The position numbers and the translations under genes are program-made. Positions 44,064 through 46,680 of a DNA stretch of 46,680 nt are shown here, piece by piece. The notes beneath the pieces were generated by a model. It made no database searches. It saw nothing but the letters and a program-made list of their open reading frames with translations, and had not been told where the DNA came from. The first letter of the stretch is position 1. Each line of letters starts with the position of its first letter. Origin of the DNA: an uncultured Porphyromonadaceae bacterium (GTDB lineage Bacteria > Bacteroidota > Bacteroidia > Bacteroidales > UBA11471); assembly GCA_900542765.1 (NCBI GenBank), contig UQOX01000021.1, forward strand, positions 1 through 46,680, read 5' to 3'.

Positions 44064-44071
44064 CAAATATA
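44064..44071 (-). promoter_or_regulatory. -7 element of the small membrane-anchored protein gene
   Basis: The minus strand reads TATATTTG, exact, 76 bases before the ATG at 43987. Confidence 0.5.
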
Positions 44072-44152
44072 GCAAAAGGCGTCCGAATACGAATAAATCA
44101 ATGTGAAATAATATAATCATTTGGGAACAAATTATATCTATTCTTTGCACAT

Positions 44153-44272
44153 TCAACCCACATAGATATTGTGAACTTTCTTATCCCATTCCAGCGAAGA
44201 GTACTCGCTCATCATTTGCCTTCGCTTTTCAGAAATAAAAAAAACATTAATATAGTCCAAAGCATATAGAAA
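44153..44272 (-). pseudogene. Open 39-codon frame resembling the end of a degraded gene
   Basis: On the minus strand the frame between stops at 44275 and 44153 reads as ordinary protein: ISEKRRQMMSEYSSLEWDKK then VHNIYVG. It has no good start except ATG at 44215 or 44212, which would give a 20-residue peptide. I cannot name a family. It may be the C-terminal remnant of a gene lost when the restriction-modification island arrived, or a chance frame in AT-rich DNA. The remainder of 43988-44414, apart from the two promoters, shows nothing I can support. Confidence 0.25.
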
Positions 44273-44354
44273 CTAGAATAAAGATGTGCTATACTGAAAC
44301 ACTCAGATACCTTCCGCTCATTCATCTCTGCTATAAACAGGAAAGTAGCAGCAT

Positions 44355-44386
44355 ATTGTTAAATACAATCGAAATCAGTATTTTTG
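44355..44386 (+). promoter_or_regulatory. Promoter of the restriction-modification genes
   Basis: TATTTTTG (44379-44386) matches the -7 consensus exactly. ATTG (44355-44358), one base off TTTG, is the -33 with a 20-base spacer. The ATG at 44415 follows a short leader. Confidence 0.55.
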
Positions 44387-44414
44387 TAGCATAAATACCA
44401 AACTTAATTGAATT

Positions 44415-45256
44415 ATGACCTCTACAGAAATAATATTAAACACCTACAGAAGACTCATTGCAAAAAGAACCACCCAAGGAATCCCTATTAATTTGAGAAT
44501 TAAATCCGTTGTTGGTACGGTACAAGATGACCCTTTTGATTGTTGGATAGAAGAAGAAATCAAAACCTCTTTACCCAACAATTTTGATGTGTATCATTCC
44601 GGTGCATTGACCACACCAGATTTAATAATAAGAGACCGTATTTCTGGTTTATGCATAGGGTTAGAGATAAAGAAATTAATCCAAAAACAGACGGGTGCAG
44701 ATTCTAGAGGATTAACCATTGACTACAACAGTTGCCTTCCGTGTGGTTCTACTTTAATAAAATAGGGAACGACACGATTGTTATTCCCTGCTATTACCTT
44801 TTTGCTTTGCTGAATTATGAAAGCACGCATATTGTCTCCTTGATTTTACTTGATGGAGATTTTCTCAATTATGACTTCAATCTTCACAAAGAGGCCAAAT
44901 ATGCTAATTATACTGAGTACAACCATGGTCCCTATGGAGAAGGTTCTGTACGACATAGAAAAATGTATACATACCCAAACCCTTTAAATTACAAGATTAA
45001 AGAGTTTTATTTGCGATTGATATTGATAGCAAAAAAGAATGATTTAGCACCCGTTTGCCATATACAAAACATTACTGAGCAGATTATAAGGGAAGATAAA
45101 TATGGGAACAAATTCCACTACTATCTGCTAGATGAAACAAACACTATAACCAAGGGCGATTTAAAGACTCTTACAGGCATCTTTGACGCTTGCAAACAAC
45201 GGTCTCCAAAAGAGAGAACCGTCGCAATTCCCGTTATCCCTCCCGTAAACGAATAA
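44415..45256 (+). pseudogene. Type II restriction endonuclease gene, frameshifted
   Basis: The first frame (44415-44765, 116 residues) carries a PD-(D/E)xK nuclease core: Pro68-Asp69 then Glu84-Ile85-Lys86 in LCIGLEIKKL. It stops at TAG 44763 just after the A run at 44759-44762. The second frame, read from there in the -1 frame, continues IGNDTIVIPCYYLFALLNYE to the stop at 45256. Joined, the two give 280 residues, a normal type II endonuclease size. One A added to the run of four restores the frame. The break may be a true mutation, a base-calling error, or a -1 slip on AAA before the stop. The gene ends 3 bases before the methyltransferase. Its recognition site cannot be read from sequence. 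Confidence 0.75.
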
Positions 45257-45259
45257 CCC

Positions 45260-46399
45260 ATGTTTGATATAAAGCAAGAAGAATTTACTCCATACACATA
45301 CTTAGGTCTATTTTCTGGTGCAGGAGGTCTAGACTTAGGATTTGAGAAAGCCGGGTTTCTACATACTCAATCCAGCGATATACTAGACTATGCCGTAAAA
45401 ACGCTTAAAATAAACCGTCCAAATTGGGACGTTGTTAACTGCGATATAAGGGACTATACACCCAATTTTCAAGAAAACTTAGATGTTCTATTGGCAGGTT
45501 TCCCATGCCAAGGTTTTTCTTTGGGAGGAAATAGGGATATACATGATTCTCGAAATACATTATATAGGGAAGTCATACGGATAGCCCAATTAATGCAGCC
45601 GAGAGTCATTGTCATGGAAAATGTTTTGAACTTGCGAACTATGAAACATCCAGAAACGGGGAAACCGTTTGCCCTCCAAATATCAGAAGAACTAGGAGCC
45701 ATTGGTTACAAAACTCGTATTCAGTCCTTTCGAGTCTGTAAATATGGTGTACCTCAAACAAGACGCAGATTCATTTTTGTTGCATATAAAGGTAATTCAT
45801 TAGACCATTTTCAATTTCCTGCCCCTAAGAAGGAGACCCCGATTAGGGATTTCTTACAGGATTTAGCCCAAGACAGCCAAGTACAGTTACCTAATCACAA
45901 TCCACAATGGGGATTTAAAAGCCACGTTCATATTGAGACCGGCGAAATTGTAGAAGACGGAGCACTTGTCGTACCTGTGCGACTGAGTAGGACAGCATCG
46001 GAAGGCAATCCAATCCGAGATCTCGACTCTCCTTTTCCCGCCATTGATACAGCCACAATTTGGGGTTGGGCTACAGGTAATGTAACCGCAACCCGAATAG
46101 ACAAAGATAGGGAAAACTCCATGTTTGTCAGAAATCCCCAATCCAATGCCAAACTTTGGAGGATAAGCGCAAGTAAAATCCGCGCATTCACAGCAAGAGA
46201 ATATGCAAGATTACAGACTTTCCCTGACAATTGGTGCTTTTATGGCAACAACAAACGAGAACTGCAGCTACAAATAGGGAATGCCGTTCCTGTAATATTT
46301 GCAAAACAGATAGCTACATGCGTCAAGAATGCATTGGAAGAATTAGACGGTAAAGTTGTAACCCTACAAAGAGATTGTACACAATTAAGTTTATTTTAA
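45260..46399 (+). CDS. C5 cytosine DNA methyltransferase (type II)
   Basis: A 379-residue intact methyltransferase that would protect the target site of the neighbouring endonuclease. Motifs in order: I LGLFSGAGGLDLGFEKAG (SAM binding), IV GFPCQGFSLGG with the catalytic cysteine, VI VIVMENVLNLR, VIII QTRRRFIFVA, IX RAFTAREYARLQTFPDNW, and X LQIGNAVPV. The target-recognition region lies between VIII and IX (about residues 190-300) and contains no obvious signature of a known specificity. It starts 3 bases after the endonuclease gene, so the two are cotranscribed. The gene is distinctly AT-richer than the core genes here, which suggests acquisition. Confidence 0.95.
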   Translation: MFDIKQEEFTPYTYLGLFSGAGGLDLGFEKAGFLHTQSSDILDYAVKTLKINRPNWDVVNCDIRDYTPNFQENLDVLLAGFPCQGFSLGGNRDIHDSRNTLYREVIRIAQLMQPRVIVMENVLNLRTMKHPETGKPFALQISEELGAIGYKTRIQSFRVCKYGVPQTRRRFIFVAYKGNSLDHFQFPAPKKETPIRDFLQDLAQDSQVQLPNHNPQWGFKSHVHIETGEIVEDGALVVPVRLSRTASEGNPIRDLDSPFPAIDTATIWGWATGNVTATRIDKDRENSMFVRNPQSNAKLWRISASKIRAFTAREYARLQTFPDNWCFYGNNKRELQLQIGNAVPVIFAKQIATCVKNALEELDGKVVTLQRDCTQLSLF

Positions 46400-46560
46400 C
46401 TTTTTAGCCATCTGAACCTATAAAGAACAGAGGAACACCCTTACACACGTCCGTCACGCCGGAACAGCCCCGGAACCCAAGAAAAAAAATGACGAGCAAA
46501 CGGCTAAGCCTGTGGATTCCCCGTCGAGCGGGGAAAGGACATCGCAAAAAGAGCAAAAGA

Positions 46561-46594
46561 AACAAAAGCGGCTTGCCATGTGGCAAGCCGCTTT
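46561..46594 (-). terminator. Terminator of the tRNA-Val gene
   Basis: AAAGCGGCTTGCCA (46565-46578) pairs perfectly with TGGCAAGCCGCTTT (46581-46594). On the minus strand it is followed by TGTTTCTTTT. It lies 11 bases beyond the tRNA 3' end. Confidence 0.8.
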
Positions 46595-46605
46595 GTATCG
46601 GGAAG

Positions 46606-46680
46606 TGGGTGCTGAGGGATTCGAACCCCCGACCCTCTGCTTGTAAGGCAGATGCTCTGAACCAGCTGAGCTAAGCACCC
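46606..46680 (-). tRNA. tRNA-Val (anticodon UAC)
   Basis: The minus strand folds as a full cloverleaf: acceptor GGGTGCT with AGCACCC, D arm GCTC..GAGC, anticodon arm TCTGC-CTTACAA-GCAGA with anticodon TAC, and T arm with TTCGAAT. The discriminator is A and CCA is not encoded. The 5' end coincides with the window edge, so an upstream tRNA cluster could lie outside. Its 3' end faces the restriction-modification genes. Confidence 0.93.

Noticed and set aside
46489..46674. Plus-strand 61-residue frame across the tRNA-Val region
   Set aside because: It runs through the tRNA terminator and the tRNA itself on the opposite strand.
44100..46680. Duplicated tRNA-Val 3' end as an attachment site of the R-M island
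   Set aside because: I looked for a copy of the tRNA 3' end near 44100 and found none, and there is no integrase.
1..46680. CRISPR array, insertion sequences or transposases
   Set aside because: No regularly spaced repeats and no transposase or integrase frame were seen in the window.

Overview
The window comes from a member of the Bacteroidetes, most likely order Bacteroidales. The evidence is two SusC/SusD pairs, a hybrid two-component regulator, TATATTTG-type -7 promoter elements with no obvious Shine-Dalgarno sequences, and Bacteroidetes-type HU, DUF3256 and PorE-like genes. The genome is GC-rich at third positions. A Barnesiella-like gut or oral bacterium is a guess that the sequence alone cannot settle.

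Layout. Positions 1-13500 carry core genes: a DUF3256 secreted protein, HU, a 30-residue basic ribosomal-type protein, RNase G, a nucleoside phosphorylase, an unknown secreted protein, a PorE-like OmpA lipoprotein, a family 2 glycosyltransferase, a GNAT acetyltransferase with hisS, an Smr protein, and queA-queF of queuosine synthesis, which overlap by ATGA. Positions 13638-39400 form a pectin-type polysaccharide utilisation locus, entirely on the minus strand. In transcription order it has the sensor-regulator HTCS, a PL1 pectate lyase as a separate unit, then one eight-gene block: fasciclin lipoprotein, SusC, SusD, fasciclin lipoprotein, fasciclin lipoprotein, SusC, SusD, and a secreted beta-helix (DUF4957/DUF5123-like) protein that appears to have its own promoter. 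Positions 39742-43987 carry a serine hydrolase, a two-domain ABC ATPase, a nitronate monooxygenase-like enzyme and a small membrane-anchored unknown. Positions 44100-46400 are clearly richer in AT and hold a type II restriction-modification pair whose endonuclease gene is frameshifted, next to a tRNA-Val(UAC) at the window edge.

How the genes work together. The HTCS would sense a pectic oligosaccharide in the periplasm and activate the PL1 and SusCD units. PL1 and the beta-helix protein would act on or bind homogalacturonan at or outside the cell surface. The SusCD pairs would import the products, and the three fasciclin lipoproteins take the place normally held by SusE/SusF-type surface glycan-binding proteins. 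Both the PL1 and the beta-helix protein end in type IX-secretion-like sorting domains, which fits the PorE-like gene at 5154.

The points most worth a second look are the fasciclin-rich PUL, a repeated cis-element upstream of both the HTCS and PL1 genes, a 5'-UTR stem-loop in front of the beta-helix gene, an unexplained segment at 39380-39645 ending in a terminator, and the broken endonuclease in the acquired island.
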